Shown: positions 34,111 through 44,163 of the stretch, piece after piece
Position numbering within the stretch: the first letter of the stretch is position 1
How the letters are laid out: every line of letters starts with the position of its first letter
DNA from: Caccocola sp964450835
Lineage (GTDB): Bacteria; Synergistota; Synergistia; Synergistales; Synergistaceae
NCBI GenBank assembly: GCA_964450835.1
Contig: CAYVEQ010000002.1
Span: 19,905 to 83,904, forward strand
Direction: 5' to 3'
DNA: 64,000 bases
Program-made: the position numbers and the translations under genes
Notes under the pieces: generated by a model
What the model was told of the DNA's origin: nothing
The model's database searches: none
What the model saw: the letters and a program-made list of their open reading frames with translations, nothing else

Positions 34111-34215
34111 GGATAACCTACCCTTCCTCTTAAATTCCGATTTGTAACCGCCGCCGCGAAACTGCGGCATACCCCGCGCCCTTTTCGCTTCGTGCTGCGG
34201 TCGTCAGTCCGCTTT

Positions 34216-34245
34216 ATATTACTTCGTTATGAGGGTTTTATTCAA
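34216..34245 (-). promoter_or_regulatory. promoter of the carboxyltransferase gene
   Basis: On the minus strand TTGAAT (34245-34240), 18-base spacer, TAATAT (34221-34216), about 105 bases before the ATG. Confidence 0.65.
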
Positions 34246-34316
34246 GTGTGAATGTCGTTTTTTTCAGTCAATTGTGCCGTCGCGCGGGCGCGTATCGGCG
34301 AAGCGCCGTAATCCCG

Positions 34317-34349
34317 TAAAAAAGAGAGCTTCCGCGGGGAAGCTCTCTT
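34317..34349 (-). terminator. terminator of the PFOR gene
   Basis: AAGAGAGCTTCC (34322-34333) pairs with GGAAGCTCTCTT (34338-34349) and is followed on the minus strand by a T-run. Confidence 0.93.
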
Positions 34350-34369
34350 TGCCGTTTCTCTGGCCGTTA

Positions 34370-37300
34370 TCAGTCGTCCATTTTCATTTCGGCCATGTGC
34401 TTGTAGAAGCGCCATTTGTCTTTGATTGACTGCTTTTCTTCCGCGAGCAGCGCCGATGCCTCTTCGGCGTTGATGGTCTTGAGGCTCTTGTAGCGCACTT
34501 CGTTGTAGATGTAGTCTTCAAGCGGGAGCGTCGGCTCTTTGCTGTCTATTATGAGCGGATTCTTGCCCTCTTTCGCGAGGTCCGGGTTGTAGCGCATGAG
34601 CATCCAGTGGCCGGAATCCACCGCGCGTTTCTGCTGGTCAAGCCCGTTTACCATGTCTATCCCGTGGGCTATGCAGTGGCAGTAGGCTATGATTATCGAG
34701 GGGCCGTTGTATGCCTCCGCTTCCTTGAACACCTTGACCGTGTGGGCGTCGTTGGCTCCTATCGATACTTTGCCGACGTAGACGTTGCCGTAGCTCATGG
34801 CCATGAGGGCAAGGTCTTTTTTGCCCATTTTTTTGCCGGCGGCGGCGAATTTGGCAACCGCTCCGCGCGGGGTCGATTTGGAGGCCTGTCCGCCTGTGTT
34901 TGAGTAGACTTCCGTGTCGAGCACGAGTATGTTGACGTTGCGGCCCGACGCTATCACGTGGTCAAGCCCGCCGTAGCCGATGTCGTATGCCCAGCCGTCT
35001 CCGCCTATGCTCCAGACGGATTTTTTGGCGAGGTTGTCTATTACAGACTCGAGTTCCTCGGCTTTGTCCGTTTCCATGTAGTGAAGCTGCGCTTTAACCT
35101 CGTCTATTTTTTCTTCGACCGCTTTAATCTCCGCCTCTGTCGTCTGCGGCGCCTCGAGTATCGCCTTTACCGTTTCCTCGCCGAGTTCCGGCTCCATCCG
35201 TTTGAGGAGTTCGGCCGCGTATTCCGCATGTTTGTCTATCGCGAGGCGGAAGCCGAGGCCGAATTCGGCGGCGTCTTCAAAGAGCGAGTTGCTCCACGCA
35301 GGGCCTCTTCCTTCGTCGTTGACGCACCACGGCGTCGTCGGGAGGTTGCCTCCGTAGATTGAGGAGCAGCCCGTGGCATTGGCTATTATGGCTCTGTCTC
35401 CGAAGAGCTGCGAGAGGAGTTTGAGGTAGGGCGTTTCTCCGCATCCTGCGCAGGCTCCCGAGAATTCAAAGAGCGGGCGAAGCAACTGGACGTCTTTTAC
35501 CGTTGATGTGTTGAGCAGGTTTCTGTCTGTCTCCGGTATGTCGAGGAAATAGTTCCAGTTGGCGCGCTCCGCCTCGCGAAGCGGCATCTGTGTGCGCATT
35601 GTAAGCGGACGCGGCCCGTTCTGCTCTTTCGCTTTGACGGGGCAGTTGTGGGCGCAGAGGCCGCAGCCGGTGCAGTCTTCCGGCGCTATCTGAACCGTGA
35701 AGGCTTTGTCGGCGAAGTTTTTCCATTTGGCGCCGGCGTGTTTGAAAGTTTCGGGAGCTTCCTCGAGGAGCTGCTTATCGTAGACTTTCGAGCGTATCGC
35801 CGCGTGCGGGCAGACCAGAACGCATTTGCCGCACTGGATGCAGAGCGAAGGATCCCATACCGGGATGTCTATCGCGATGTTTCTTTTTTCGTATTGGGTC
35901 GTGGCTGTCGGGAATGTCCCGTCGTCAGGCAGCGCCGATACCGGGAGGTTGTCGCCTTCCTGTACCATCATCGGCCCCAGGACGTTTTTGACAAAGTCGG
36001 GGGCGTCGTCCGCCACCGGCGGGAGAATGTCGAATGTGCTTGTCGCCTCGGCCGGTATTTTGACTTCGTAGAGGTTGGCCAGGGTTTCGTCAACGGCTTT
36101 GATGTTTTTCTCGACTATCGCCTGGCCCTTTCTGCCGTAGCTTTTGACTATCGAGTCTTTGATGGCTTTTATCGCCTCGTCCTGCGGGAGTATGCCGCTT
36201 ATGGCGAAGAAGCAGGTCTGCATTATCGTGTTGGTGCGGGAGCCCATGCCTGTTTCTTTCGCTATTTTGACCGCGTCTATCACGTAGAATTTGAGGTGTT
36301 TGTCTATTATCTGTTTCTGGTAGCGGTATGGTAGCTTGTCCCATATCTCTTCGGGGCCGAAGGGCGAGTTGAGGAGGAATGTGCCTCCCTCCGCCGCGTT
36401 TTTGAGGACGTCGAGCTTTTCAAGGAATGAGTATACGTGGCAGGCGAGGAAGTTGGCCTTGTTGATGAGGTAGCTCGCGTATATCGGGTCGGGGCCGAAG
36501 CGCAGATGGCTCACTGTTATTCCTCCGGATTTTTTGGAGTCGTAGCTGTAGTAGCCCTGGGCGTATAGGTCTGTCCCCTGACCTATTATTTTTATTGAGT
36601 TTTTGTTGGCTCCCACCGTGCCGTCCGAGCCGAGCCCGTAGAAGAGGCAGCGAACCGTGCGTTCGTTTTCAGTGTTGAACGAGGGGTCGTAAGGCAGGCT
36701 GGTGAATGTCACGTCGTCCTCTATGCCTATTGTGAAGCCGTCTTTGGGTTCGAGTTTATTGAGTTCGTCGTAGACTCCTTTGACCATGGCGGGGGTGAAG
36801 TCTTTGGATGAGAGTCCGTAGCGTCCTCCTATCACCGTTATCCCGCTTCCGTTCAGCGCCTCGCGCACATCGGCGCAGAGCGGCTCGCAGATGGCAGCAG
36901 GGTCTTTGCTGCGGTCGAGTACCGCTATCGCCTTGACTGTCGCGGGGAGAGCGTTCGTGAAGCGTTTGACGTCGAAGGGGCGGTAAAGGTGGACGTTTAT
37001 CACTCCGACTTTTTCCCCCCTCTTTAGCATGTAGTCTGCCGTCTCGCGGGCGACTGCGGCTCCGGAGCCCATGATCACTATCACGCGCTCTGCGTCCGCA
37101 GCACCGTAGTAGTCGAAGAGATGATACCGGCGGCCTGTGATCGCGGCGAATTTATCCATCGCGCTCTGGAAGATGTCGGGCATCGCCGCGTAGTAGCTGT
37201 TGACTCCCTCTCTTGCCTGGAAGAATACGTCGGGGTTCTGCGCCGTGCCGCGGACAAGAGGCGCGTCGGGCGTCAGGCGGTTGTAGCGGTGTTCGCGCAC

Positions 37301-37900
37301 GAGTTCGTCGTCTATGCAGGCGCGCATTGTCTCCTGCGATATCTCTTCTATTTTCATCTCCTCGTGGCTTGTGCGGAATCCGTCGAAGAAGTGGAGGACG
37401 GGAACGTGTCCTTCGAGCGTCGCCATCTGCGCAATCAGCGCGTTGTCCGTCGTTTCCTGTACCGTGGCGGAGCAGAGCATTGCCCAGCCTGTGTTGCGCA
37501 CCGCCATTACGTCCGAGTGGTCGCCGAATATGGAGAGCGCGTGGGTCGCGACGCTTCTTGCCGTTACATGCATTACGGTGCTGGTGAGTTCTCCCGCTAT
37601 TTTGTACATGTTGGGGATCATGAGCAGGAGTCCCTGCGAGGCCGTGAAGGTCGTGCCGAGTGCCCCAGCCTGTACCGCTCCGTGGTAGGCCGCGGAAGCC
37701 CCCGCCTCGCTTTGCATCTCTTCAACGAGCGGAACCGTTCCCCATATGTTGGGACGGTTTTCAGCCGACCACTGATCCGACCATTCTCCCATCGGCGACG
37801 ACGGCGTTATCGGGTATATCGATATTACCTCGTTTACGGCGTGTGCTACGTGCGCCGCCGCCTCGTTGCCGTCAACCGTTACCATTTTTCTCTCTGACAT
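34370..37900 (-). CDS. nifJ: pyruvate:ferredoxin (flavodoxin) oxidoreductase
   Basis: 1176 residues, the normal single-chain length, from ATG 37898-37900 with GGGAGG 9 bases upstream. Domain I holds Y-P-I-T-P-S-S-P-M-G-E near 28. A ferredoxin domain carries C-I-Q-C-G-K-C-V-L-V-C-P and C-T-G-C-G-L-C-A-H-N-C-P near 690-750. The thiamine-diphosphate domain has C-A-G-C-G-E-T-P-Y near 818 and G-G-D-G-W-A-Y-D-I-G-Y-G-G-L-D-H near 965, and V-Y-S-N-T-G-G-Q-A-S-K-S-T near 1000. It oxidises pyruvate to acetyl-CoA and CO2, reducing ferredoxin that can feed hydrogenase. Monocistronic with a strong terminator. TTGACA lies upstream on the minus strand at 37956-37951 but no matching -10 is evident. Confidence 0.97.
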   Translation of the reverse strand: MSERKMVTVDGNEAAAHVAHAVNEVISIYPITPSSPMGEWSDQWSAENRPNIWGTVPLVEEMQSEAGASAAYHGAVQAGALGTTFTASQGLLLMIPNMYKIAGELTSTVMHVTARSVATHALSIFGDHSDVMAVRNTGWAMLCSATVQETTDNALIAQMATLEGHVPVLHFFDGFRTSHEEMKIEEISQETMRACIDDELVREHRYNRLTPDAPLVRGTAQNPDVFFQAREGVNSYYAAMPDIFQSAMDKFAAITGRRYHLFDYYGAADAERVIVIMGSGAAVARETADYMLKRGEKVGVINVHLYRPFDVKRFTNALPATVKAIAVLDRSKDPAAICEPLCADVREALNGSGITVIGGRYGLSSKDFTPAMVKGVYDELNKLEPKDGFTIGIEDDVTFTSLPYDPSFNTENERTVRCLFYGLGSDGTVGANKNSIKIIGQGTDLYAQGYYSYDSKKSGGITVSHLRFGPDPIYASYLINKANFLACHVYSFLEKLDVLKNAAEGGTFLLNSPFGPEEIWDKLPYRYQKQIIDKHLKFYVIDAVKIAKETGMGSRTNTIMQTCFFAISGILPQDEAIKAIKDSIVKSYGRKGQAIVEKNIKAVDETLANLYEVKIPAEATSTFDILPPVADDAPDFVKNVLGPMMVQEGDNLPVSALPDDGTFPTATTQYEKRNIAIDIPVWDPSLCIQCGKCVLVCPHAAIRSKVYDKQLLEEAPETFKHAGAKWKNFADKAFTVQIAPEDCTGCGLCAHNCPVKAKEQNGPRPLTMRTQMPLREAERANWNYFLDIPETDRNLLNTSTVKDVQLLRPLFEFSGACAGCGETPYLKLLSQLFGDRAIIANATGCSSIYGGNLPTTPWCVNDEGRGPAWSNSLFEDAAEFGLGFRLAIDKHAEYAAELLKRMEPELGEETVKAILEAPQTTEAEIKAVEEKIDEVKAQLHYMETDKAEELESVIDNLAKKSVWSIGGDGWAYDIGYGGLDHVIASGRNVNILVLDTEVYSNTGGQASKSTPRGAVAKFAAAGKKMGKKDLALMAMSYGNVYVGKVSIGANDAHTVKVFKEAEAYNGPSIIIAYCHCIAHGIDMVNGLDQQKRAVDSGHWMLMRYNPDLAKEGKNPLIIDSKEPTLPLEDYIYNEVRYKSLKTINAEEASALLAEEKQSIKDKWRFYKHMAEMKMDD

Positions 37901-38230
37901 TTTTTTACCTCCCGTTTGCTTCCCACACATCTGGGTATTGTTTCCGATATTGTCAAACAGCTTATTATTGCACAATTTTCTGCAAATTTCCAGTGCCCGC
38001 CGCAGAGAGGCAAAGAACAGCAAATCCAAATAAATATTAGCAACAGCTCGGCTTTATTGCAACAGGCAGCGGTTTCGGCCCGCGCGTATCGTGCGGCGGT
38101 TTCTTCGCCCTCGTGAAGCCGCGCTAATAAAACGCGCCGCCCTGTGCCTTACAGACGGACGGCGCGCCGGCTTTTTTATTTTGTCACGCGAAGACCGCGC
38201 CCGTCCTGGAGAAGAAACCGGGTTCGAGTT
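37901..38230. other. interval upstream of PFOR with a terminator for the FAH gene
   Basis: 330 bases. A hairpin at about 38133-38167 (CGCGCCG and CC pairing with GG and CGGCGCG) is followed by TTTTATTA on the minus strand and by CTTTTTTATTTT on the plus strand, so it can terminate the FAH/aminotransferase unit. The rest is AT-richer upstream sequence of PFOR. No gene. Confidence 0.7.
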
Positions 38231-39025
38231 TTATTCCCCGAGGCCGCAGATGCTGCGAAGGACGCCTATCGGTTCTATTTCAACTTCGACTAAGTCGCCG
38301 GGCCGGATTTCGCCGACTCCCTGCGGTGTTCCCGTTGAGATGAGGTCGCCCTCCTCAAGCGTCGCGAAGCGGCTTATGTGCGATATTATGCGGGGAATGG
38401 AGAATATCATCTGCTCTATCGCGCCGTTTTGCACGACGCGCCCGTTGACGCGGGTCACGACGCGCGTCTCTTTCGGCAGTTCGGAAACGAGCAGTATCGC
38501 GGGGCCCAGAGGCGCGAATGTGTCGAAGCTCTTCGCGCGCGTCCACTGCCCGTCTTTGTTCTGGATGGCGCGGGCCGTCACGTCGTTCATTATCGTGTAG
38601 CCGAGAATGTGGCCGTAAACATCTTCTTCCGGGATGTTTTTCCCGCTTTTGCCTATCACGGCCGCCAGCTCGCCCTCGTAATGTATCGGCCCCGCCCACG
38701 AGGGTATGCGTATGAACTCTCCCGAGCCTGTGACCGCCGATGTCGCTTTGAGGAATATCATCGGCTCTTCCGGTATGTCGTGGTCAAGCTCCTTTACATG
38801 GCCCACGTAGTTGCGCCCTACGCACCAGATTTTTTTCGGGATGAAGGGCGGCAGGAATTTCACGCGGTCTACGGGGTAGCTTAACCGCATCTGCGACGTG
38901 ATGCCGGAGAAAGGGTCGCCGTTGACAATGTCGATTGAGTTGCCGCGAAGCTGTCCGCTGTATGAGCGTCCGTCCAGCGTGAAACGGCAGTAGCGCGCCG
39001 GGGCTTCATTTTTCATGGCAGACAT
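38231..39025 (-). CDS. fumarylacetoacetate hydrolase (FAH) family protein
   Basis: 264 residues. C-V-G-R-N-Y-V-G-H near 74 opens the catalytic domain; metal ligands lie in H-Y-E-G-E-L-A-A-V-I-G near 117 and N-D-V-T-A-R near 150 with F-D-T-F-A-P-L-G-P near 168; S-T-G-T-P-Q-G-V-G near 236 is the C-terminal hallmark. Members hydrolyse or decarboxylate small beta-diketo or oxo acids, such as acylpyruvates or oxaloacetate. It follows the MalY/PatB gene by 2 bases, so the two are cotranscribed. Substrate not determined. Confidence 0.9.
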   Translation of the reverse strand: MSAMKNEAPARYCRFTLDGRSYSGQLRGNSIDIVNGDPFSGITSQMRLSYPVDRVKFLPPFIPKKIWCVGRNYVGHVKELDHDIPEEPMIFLKATSAVTGSGEFIRIPSWAGPIHYEGELAAVIGKSGKNIPEEDVYGHILGYTIMNDVTARAIQNKDGQWTRAKSFDTFAPLGPAILLVSELPKETRVVTRVNGRVVQNGAIEQMIFSIPRIISHISRFATLEEGDLISTGTPQGVGEIRPGDLVEVEIEPIGVLRSICGLGE

Positions 39026-39027
39026 TT

Positions 39028-40206
39028 TTATTTCCCCTCTCTTTTGTCAAGGGCCGCCGCTATGCGTTCGAGCCCTTCTTTCAGCTGCGCGCGGGTAGTG
39101 CCTATGTTTATGCGCGCAAAGCCGTCGCCCGCTCTCCCGAACCAGACGCCGGGGTCGAGAGCGACTTTCGCCTCTTTCACAAGGAATTCCTGCAGCGTTC
39201 TGTTGTTAAAGCCGTAGCCGCGGAAGTCTATCCAGAATATGAAAGTCCCCTCAGGGTGATCCATGCGGGCTTTCGGCATTCTTTCCCTGACGAATTTCTC
39301 CGTGTAGTCGCGGTTGGCCTCAAGGTATTCCATGAGCTGTCTGTGCCACTCGCCGCATTTGGTGTAGGCCGTCTCCATGGCGACGATGCCGATGACGTTA
39401 ATCGAGTTCAGGTGGAAGCGCTCAAGCACGGAGATGTATATGGCGCGCAACCGCTCGTCAGGGATTATCCCGACAGAGGTTTTCAGTCCGGCGAGGTTGA
39501 ATGTTTTGCTCGGCGCAAAGAACGTCATTACGTGTTTTTCCATCCCGGGCAGCGATGCTAGACAGGTGTGCTTCGCGTCGCTGTACACGAGGTCCTGGTG
39601 TATTTCGTCCGATAATACGATCATGTTTTTGCGCCGCACGATGTCGGCTAATTTTTCCAGCTCTTCGCGGCTCCATACGCGCGCTACGGGGTTGTGCGGG
39701 CTGCATAAAATCAGCGTGCGGCAGGTCGGCGTCACAAGTTTCTCGAGTTCCGCAAAATTCATCTCATATCGCCCGTCTTTGTAAACGAGCGGGTTTTCGA
39801 CGATTATGCGTCCCGCTTCGCGCACCGTGCGGTAGAAGGGTTTATAGACTGGCGTCTGTATAATTATCCCGTCGCCGGGTTTGGTCACTCCCATGACGGC
39901 GAAGGAAAGTCCGGCGATTACGCCGGTGGCCCAGCAGACAGCCTCGCGCCCGAACTCCCAGCCGTAATGTTCTTTCTCCCACGCGCGCACCGCGTCGCGC
40001 AGAGAGTCGGGAAGTACCGGGTAGCTCAAAATGCCCTCGTCCAGCTTCGCGCGGATCGCGTCGAGAATTTCCGGGGGAGTTTTGAAATCCATATCCGCGA
40101 CCCACATCGCCAGAAGGTCGTCGGTGCCGAAGTCTTCCGTCATGCCGTCCCATTTCTCGCTGTCGGTTCCGCGCCGTTCGATATATTTGTCAAAATCGTA
40201 TTTCAA
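39028..40206 (-). CDS. MalY/PatB family PLP-dependent C-S lyase / aminotransferase
   Basis: 392 residues from a TTG at 40204-40206, with GGGAGG 8 bases upstream. Class I/II aminotransferase fold: W-V-A-D-M-D-F near 41, which defines the MalY/PatB branch, C-S-P-H-N-P near 160, S-D-E-I-H-Q-D-L near 195, and the PLP Lys in S-K-T-F-N-L-A near 229. These enzymes are usually cystathionine beta-lyases or cysteine desulfhydrases releasing pyruvate, ammonia and a thiol. The coupled FAH gene might act on the oxo-acid product; that is speculation. Confidence 0.9.
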   Translation of the reverse strand: MKYDFDKYIERRGTDSEKWDGMTEDFGTDDLLAMWVADMDFKTPPEILDAIRAKLDEGILSYPVLPDSLRDAVRAWEKEHYGWEFGREAVCWATGVIAGLSFAVMGVTKPGDGIIIQTPVYKPFYRTVREAGRIIVENPLVYKDGRYEMNFAELEKLVTPTCRTLILCSPHNPVARVWSREELEKLADIVRRKNMIVLSDEIHQDLVYSDAKHTCLASLPGMEKHVMTFFAPSKTFNLAGLKTSVGIIPDERLRAIYISVLERFHLNSINVIGIVAMETAYTKCGEWHRQLMEYLEANRDYTEKFVRERMPKARMDHPEGTFIFWIDFRGYGFNNRTLQEFLVKEAKVALDPGVWFGRAGDGFARINIGTTRAQLKEGLERIAAALDKREGK

Positions 40207-40329
40207 TGCAGGAACACCTCCCTTACACGGCATGAGCCGTATTCTCCGCGTATTTTACGCTTCAGCCCGTGCGCGCGCAAGCGAGGAATTAAGGTAGAAT
40301 AGAAAAAACAGAGGAAACGAAAGGGTCTG

Positions 40330-42174
40330 ATGCTTTTTATGGAGCGGGAGAAAGAAAAAAAAGAACTTGAACTGGGGCGAGGCACGGTGCTGCCTCTTCG
40401 CGACGAGGTGCCGGCCGTGTATAAATGGAAGCTTGAGGACATCTACGCCTCGCGCGAGGAGTGGGAAAAATCTTTTGCCGCTGTCGCGTCGCGCCTGCCT
40501 GAGCTTGCCGCTTACAAGGGCACGCTTTCGCGCTCTCCGGAACGGATGCTCGGGTTCTTCAAGCTGCGCGACGAACTGTCGATAGTGCTTGAGCGGCTTT
40601 ACGTCTACGCGAATATGAAAAGCCACGAGGAGACCGGCGACTCGAAGCGTCAGGGGCCGGCGAACCGCGTCTCGGCTCTCGCCGTGGAGTTTTCCGCCGC
40701 GCTGAGCTTCGTCACGCCGGAGATTCTTGCAATGGCAGGCGACAAGCTCGAAGGATTCATCAAAAGCCCGGCGCTCGCCGAATACGCCTTCCCTCTGCGC
40801 GACCTTCTCCGCCGCAAAGCGCACGTGTTGACGGAAGCCGAGGAGTTGATACTCGCGCGCGCGGGCGAGATGGCGCGGATTGCCGGCAACGCCTTCTCCA
40901 TGCTCACAAACGCCGACATGGCCTTTCCGCCGATTCGCGACGAGGCGGGCAAAAAAACGGAAATGTCAGAAGAGCGCGCCGTCGCCTGCCTGCGCTCGCC
41001 GAAGCGTTCCGTGCGCAGGGCCGCCTTCGCCTCGCTTTACAAACCTTACGGCGAGATGAAAAACACACTCGGCGCCACCTTCGACGGAATGTTGAAAACG
41101 GCGGGTTTCTCTGCCGCCTGCCGCGGCTACGGCTCGCCTCTCGAAGAGGCGCTTCACGCCGACAACATTCCTATTTCCGTCTACGACAACTTAGTCGCGA
41201 CAATCGAGGGCAATCTCGCGCCGATGTACCGCTACATGAGGCTGCGCCGCAAGATGCTCGGAGTGCGCGAGCTGCATATGTACGACATTTACGTCCCGCT
41301 TGTCAAAGACCCATACAAAGAAATACCGTGGAGCGAGGCGAAGCGCATGATGTACCGCTATCTCGCGCCGCTCGGCGAGCGCTACGTCAAAGAGATAAAG
41401 GCGGGCGCGGAAGGCGGCTGGATCGACGTCTTCCCCAACAAGGGCAAGCGCGGCGGCGCTTACTCGTGGGGAAGCTACGGCACGCACCCCTACATTTTTA
41501 TGAATTACACGAACAGCCTGAGCGACGTGATGACGCTCGTCCATGAAACGGGCCACGCGATGCACAGTCTCCTCTCGCGGAAAAGCCAGCCCTACGCGAC
41601 CGCGGACTACTGCATATTCACCGCGGAGGTAGCCTCCACGACGAACGAGACGCTCTTTCTCTCCGGGCTGCTCGATGAGACCGCGGAGCGCGGCAAGAGG
41701 CTCTATCTGCTCAACCGCAGACTCGAGAACATACGCACGACGCTCTACCGTCAGACTATGTTCGCCTCTTTCGAACGCGAGGCGCACAGGCGCGCGGCAG
41801 AAGGGGAGGACACCACGCCCGACGGCTTAAGAGAGCTGTGGTACGAACTCAACAGAAAATACTACGGCGGCGGGATAACGATAGACGAGCCGCTGAAGAT
41901 GGAATGGGCGCGCATTCCCCATTTCTACACGCCCTTCTACGTCTACCAGTACGCGACCGGCTATTCCGCCGCGACGGCGCTCGCCGACGCGATACTCAAA
42001 GAGGGACGTCCGGCCGCTGAAAAATATCTCGCTTTCCTGGCGAAGGGCGGCTCGGACTATCCGATCGAGCTCTTAAAGGGCGCGGGAGTCGACATGAGCA
42101 CGCCTCAGCCCGTTGAGGCGGTTGTCCGGCAGTTTGCGGAAACGCTTGACGAAATGGAAGAACTCGCGAAATAG
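40330..42174 (+). CDS. pepF: oligoendopeptidase F (peptidase M3)
   Basis: 614 residues, full length. Zinc motif H-E-T-G-H-A-M-H begins at about residue 405 and E-V-A-S-T-T-N-E near 433 supplies the third ligand. N-terminal helical domain includes W-K-L-E-D-I-Y, typical of PepF. Cytoplasmic degradation of 7-17 residue peptides, which suits a peptide-fermenting organism. A TAGAAT -10 box is at 40295-40300. Divergent from the MalY/PatB gene. Confidence 0.95.
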   Translation: MLFMEREKEKKELELGRGTVLPLRDEVPAVYKWKLEDIYASREEWEKSFAAVASRLPELAAYKGTLSRSPERMLGFFKLRDELSIVLERLYVYANMKSHEETGDSKRQGPANRVSALAVEFSAALSFVTPEILAMAGDKLEGFIKSPALAEYAFPLRDLLRRKAHVLTEAEELILARAGEMARIAGNAFSMLTNADMAFPPIRDEAGKKTEMSEERAVACLRSPKRSVRRAAFASLYKPYGEMKNTLGATFDGMLKTAGFSAACRGYGSPLEEALHADNIPISVYDNLVATIEGNLAPMYRYMRLRRKMLGVRELHMYDIYVPLVKDPYKEIPWSEAKRMMYRYLAPLGERYVKEIKAGAEGGWIDVFPNKGKRGGAYSWGSYGTHPYIFMNYTNSLSDVMTLVHETGHAMHSLLSRKSQPYATADYCIFTAEVASTTNETLFLSGLLDETAERGKRLYLLNRRLENIRTTLYRQTMFASFEREAHRRAAEGEDTTPDGLRELWYELNRKYYGGGITIDEPLKMEWARIPHFYTPFYVYQYATGYSAATALADAILKEGRPAAEKYLAFLAKGGSDYPIELLKGAGVDMSTPQPVEAVVRQFAETLDEMEELAK

Positions 42175-42291
42175 CGCGAAGAACCGCCGCCCGAAAGCCG
42201 CGGAACGGCCGAGGGCGGCCCTGACTGTCAGACGGGACTCTTAAAAGGCGCGGGCAGGCGTCTCGCGAATAATGCCGGCCCGCGCCGTAAA

Positions 42292-43053
42292 TTAAAACTT
42301 CGGCGGGCGTTTCTCAAAGAAGGCGGCGACGCCCTCTTTGCATTCGCTCCCGCAAATCAGCTCGGCCTGTATCTTTTCCTCGCGCCGCAGGACACTTTCA
42401 AAGAGTTCCGCCTCGTTCTGAAATTTTTTTATTTCTGCAAGAGCGCGCGGCGGCTGCTTCACAAGCCGCGAGGCGAGAGCGGCGGTTTTTTCGGCAAGCT
42501 CGTCATCCGCCGCGACAAACGAAACAAGCCCCAGCGCCCGCGCCGCCTCGGCGGTCAGCGTTTCCGGCAGCATCATAAGGCGCTTCGCGACAAGCGGCCC
42601 GCAGAGCCTCGGAAGCAGGAAATTTCCCCCGCAGTCCGAAATCAGCCCGATTGAACTGAAAGCCTGTGTGAATTTCGCCTTTTCCGACGCGCAGACAAAA
42701 TCGCAGGCGATTGCCAGATTGAAGCCCGCGCCCGCGGCCGTGCCCTTTACCATCGCCACGCACGGCTTAGGCAAGCGCACCACTGCAGTGACGGCCTCGC
42801 CCGCCGCGCGCACGTATTCCTCGGCCTCGCGCGCGTCGCGAAGCGCCGCCAGCGTTTTTAAATCTCCTCCGGCGCAGAAGGCGCGCCCCGCCCCCGTCAG
42901 CACGACGGCGCGCACGTCCTTGTCCTCGCCGCAAACGCCCAGTGCCCCGACAAGCCCGCGGCACATCTCGTCCGTCAGAGAGTTGAGCGTCTCGGGCCTG
43001 TTCATTGTCACCCACGCGACGCCCTCTTTTTTCTCAACCAGAACCGCTTTCAT
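42292..43053 (-). CDS. enoyl-CoA hydratase/isomerase family protein (PaaG-like)
   Basis: 253 residues from ATG 43051-43053, with GGAGG 9 bases upstream. Crotonase fold: oxyanion-hole segments A-F-C-A-G-G-D-L near 63 and G-T-A-A-G-A-G-F near 104. At the second catalytic position the sequence reads F-S-S-I-G-L-I-S-D-C-G-G with Asp rather than the hydratase Glu pair, as in PaaG and other isomerases. It therefore probably isomerises rather than hydrates. No beta-oxidation partners are adjacent; the CoA ligases at 4-8 kb could supply substrates. Confidence 0.87.
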   Translation of the reverse strand: MKAVLVEKKEGVAWVTMNRPETLNSLTDEMCRGLVGALGVCGEDKDVRAVVLTGAGRAFCAGGDLKTLAALRDAREAEEYVRAAGEAVTAVVRLPKPCVAMVKGTAAGAGFNLAIACDFVCASEKAKFTQAFSSIGLISDCGGNFLLPRLCGPLVAKRLMMLPETLTAEAARALGLVSFVAADDELAEKTAALASRLVKQPPRALAEIKKFQNEAELFESVLRREEKIQAELICGSECKEGVAAFFEKRPPKF

Positions 43054-43139
43054 CTCAACCCACCTCCGTATAATTTCCCGCCGCTCATATAGTAGCACCG
43101 CGCGCGGCTTAGATCACCCGCGCCCGCGCCGCAAAATTG

Positions 43140-43168
43140 TTGACCGCGCGGCCGCGGCGGTTTACCAT
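43140..43168 (+). promoter_or_regulatory. promoter of the MBL-M48 gene pair
   Basis: TTGACC (43140-43145), 17-base spacer, TACCAT (43163-43168), 36 bases before the ATG. Confidence 0.55.
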
Positions 43169-43203
43169 TAAAAAAAGACTTTTTTGATTAACGGAGGAAT
43201 ATT

Positions 43204-44163
43204 ATGATTTTCGACTACGGCGACGGAATATACGGGATAGACGCCCGCTACAAACGGGAAGGCTTCGTGCAGGTTTATCTCGTAAAGGGCGGCGGGGGCG
43301 CGGCGCTCATAGAAACGGCGCACAACGGGTCGCTGCCCTACGTGCTTTCCGCGATGAAAGAGCTTGGCGTCGCGCCCGAAAGCGTCAGATATGTCTGCCT
43401 GACCCACGTGCACTTAGACCACGCCGGCGGCGCCGGCTCCTATATGCGCGAGCTGCCGGACGCGGCTCTCGTCGTACACCGCCGCGGCGCGCGCCACATG
43501 ACTGACCCGGCGGAACTTTACGCCGCAGTCTGCGCCGTCTACGGGGCCGACGTGACAAAACGCCTTTACGGCGACCTCGTGCCGGTTCCGGCAAGCCGCG
43601 TCATTGCGGCGGACGACGGCCTCGCTCTGTCTCTCGGCGATAAAAAAATAATCTGCCTTGACGCGCCGGGCCACGCGAAGCACCACATGATCTTTTTTGA
43701 GGAACAGACACGCTCGGTCTTTTCGGGCGACGGCTTCGGCGTATCGTTCGGCTGCATGCGCGGCGTCTTCGGCCAGTGGGCGGTGCCGACAAGCTCGCCG
43801 GTGCAGTTTGACCCGGAGGCGATGAAGGAGACAATTCGCCGCATACTTTCCCTCAGGCCGAAGGCCGTCTACGCAACTCACTGCGGGAAAATCGAGGACA
43901 TCGAAGGCACCGGTGCGAGCCTTGAGAAATCCGTGGACGAATATGTGAAGATGGCGCTCGCGGGGCGCGGTGAAAGCGAGGCGACGCGCGGGCTGGTTCT
44001 CTCATTCTACCGGAAAAAGATAAAAGAAAACGGACAGGAGGCGGAGCGTGATAAAATAGAGAAGGCCTTGGCTACCGACATCGAGCTTGACACACAGGGG
44101 CTTGTCTGCTGGTACAGGCAGCAGTCGGGACAAGGCGAAGGAGGCCTGCATGATGAAAAATAA
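43204..44163 (+). CDS. MBL-fold metallo-hydrolase (glyoxalase II-like)
   Basis: 319 residues. Metal motif L-T-H-V-H-L-D-H-A-G-G near residue 65, D-A-P-G-H-A-K-H-H near 157, S-G-D-G-F near 178 and A-T-H-C-G near 222 give a complete binuclear site. A C-terminal helical tail of about 70 residues follows. The substrate is unknown. ACGGAGGA lies ahead of the ATG. It overlaps the start of the M48 protease gene by 14 bases. Confidence 0.87.
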   Translation: MIFDYGDGIYGIDARYKREGFVQVYLVKGGGGAALIETAHNGSLPYVLSAMKELGVAPESVRYVCLTHVHLDHAGGAGSYMRELPDAALVVHRRGARHMTDPAELYAAVCAVYGADVTKRLYGDLVPVPASRVIAADDGLALSLGDKKIICLDAPGHAKHHMIFFEEQTRSVFSGDGFGVSFGCMRGVFGQWAVPTSSPVQFDPEAMKETIRRILSLRPKAVYATHCGKIEDIEGTGASLEKSVDEYVKMALAGRGESEATRGLVLSFYRKKIKENGQEAERDKIEKALATDIELDTQGLVCWYRQQSGQGEGGLHDEK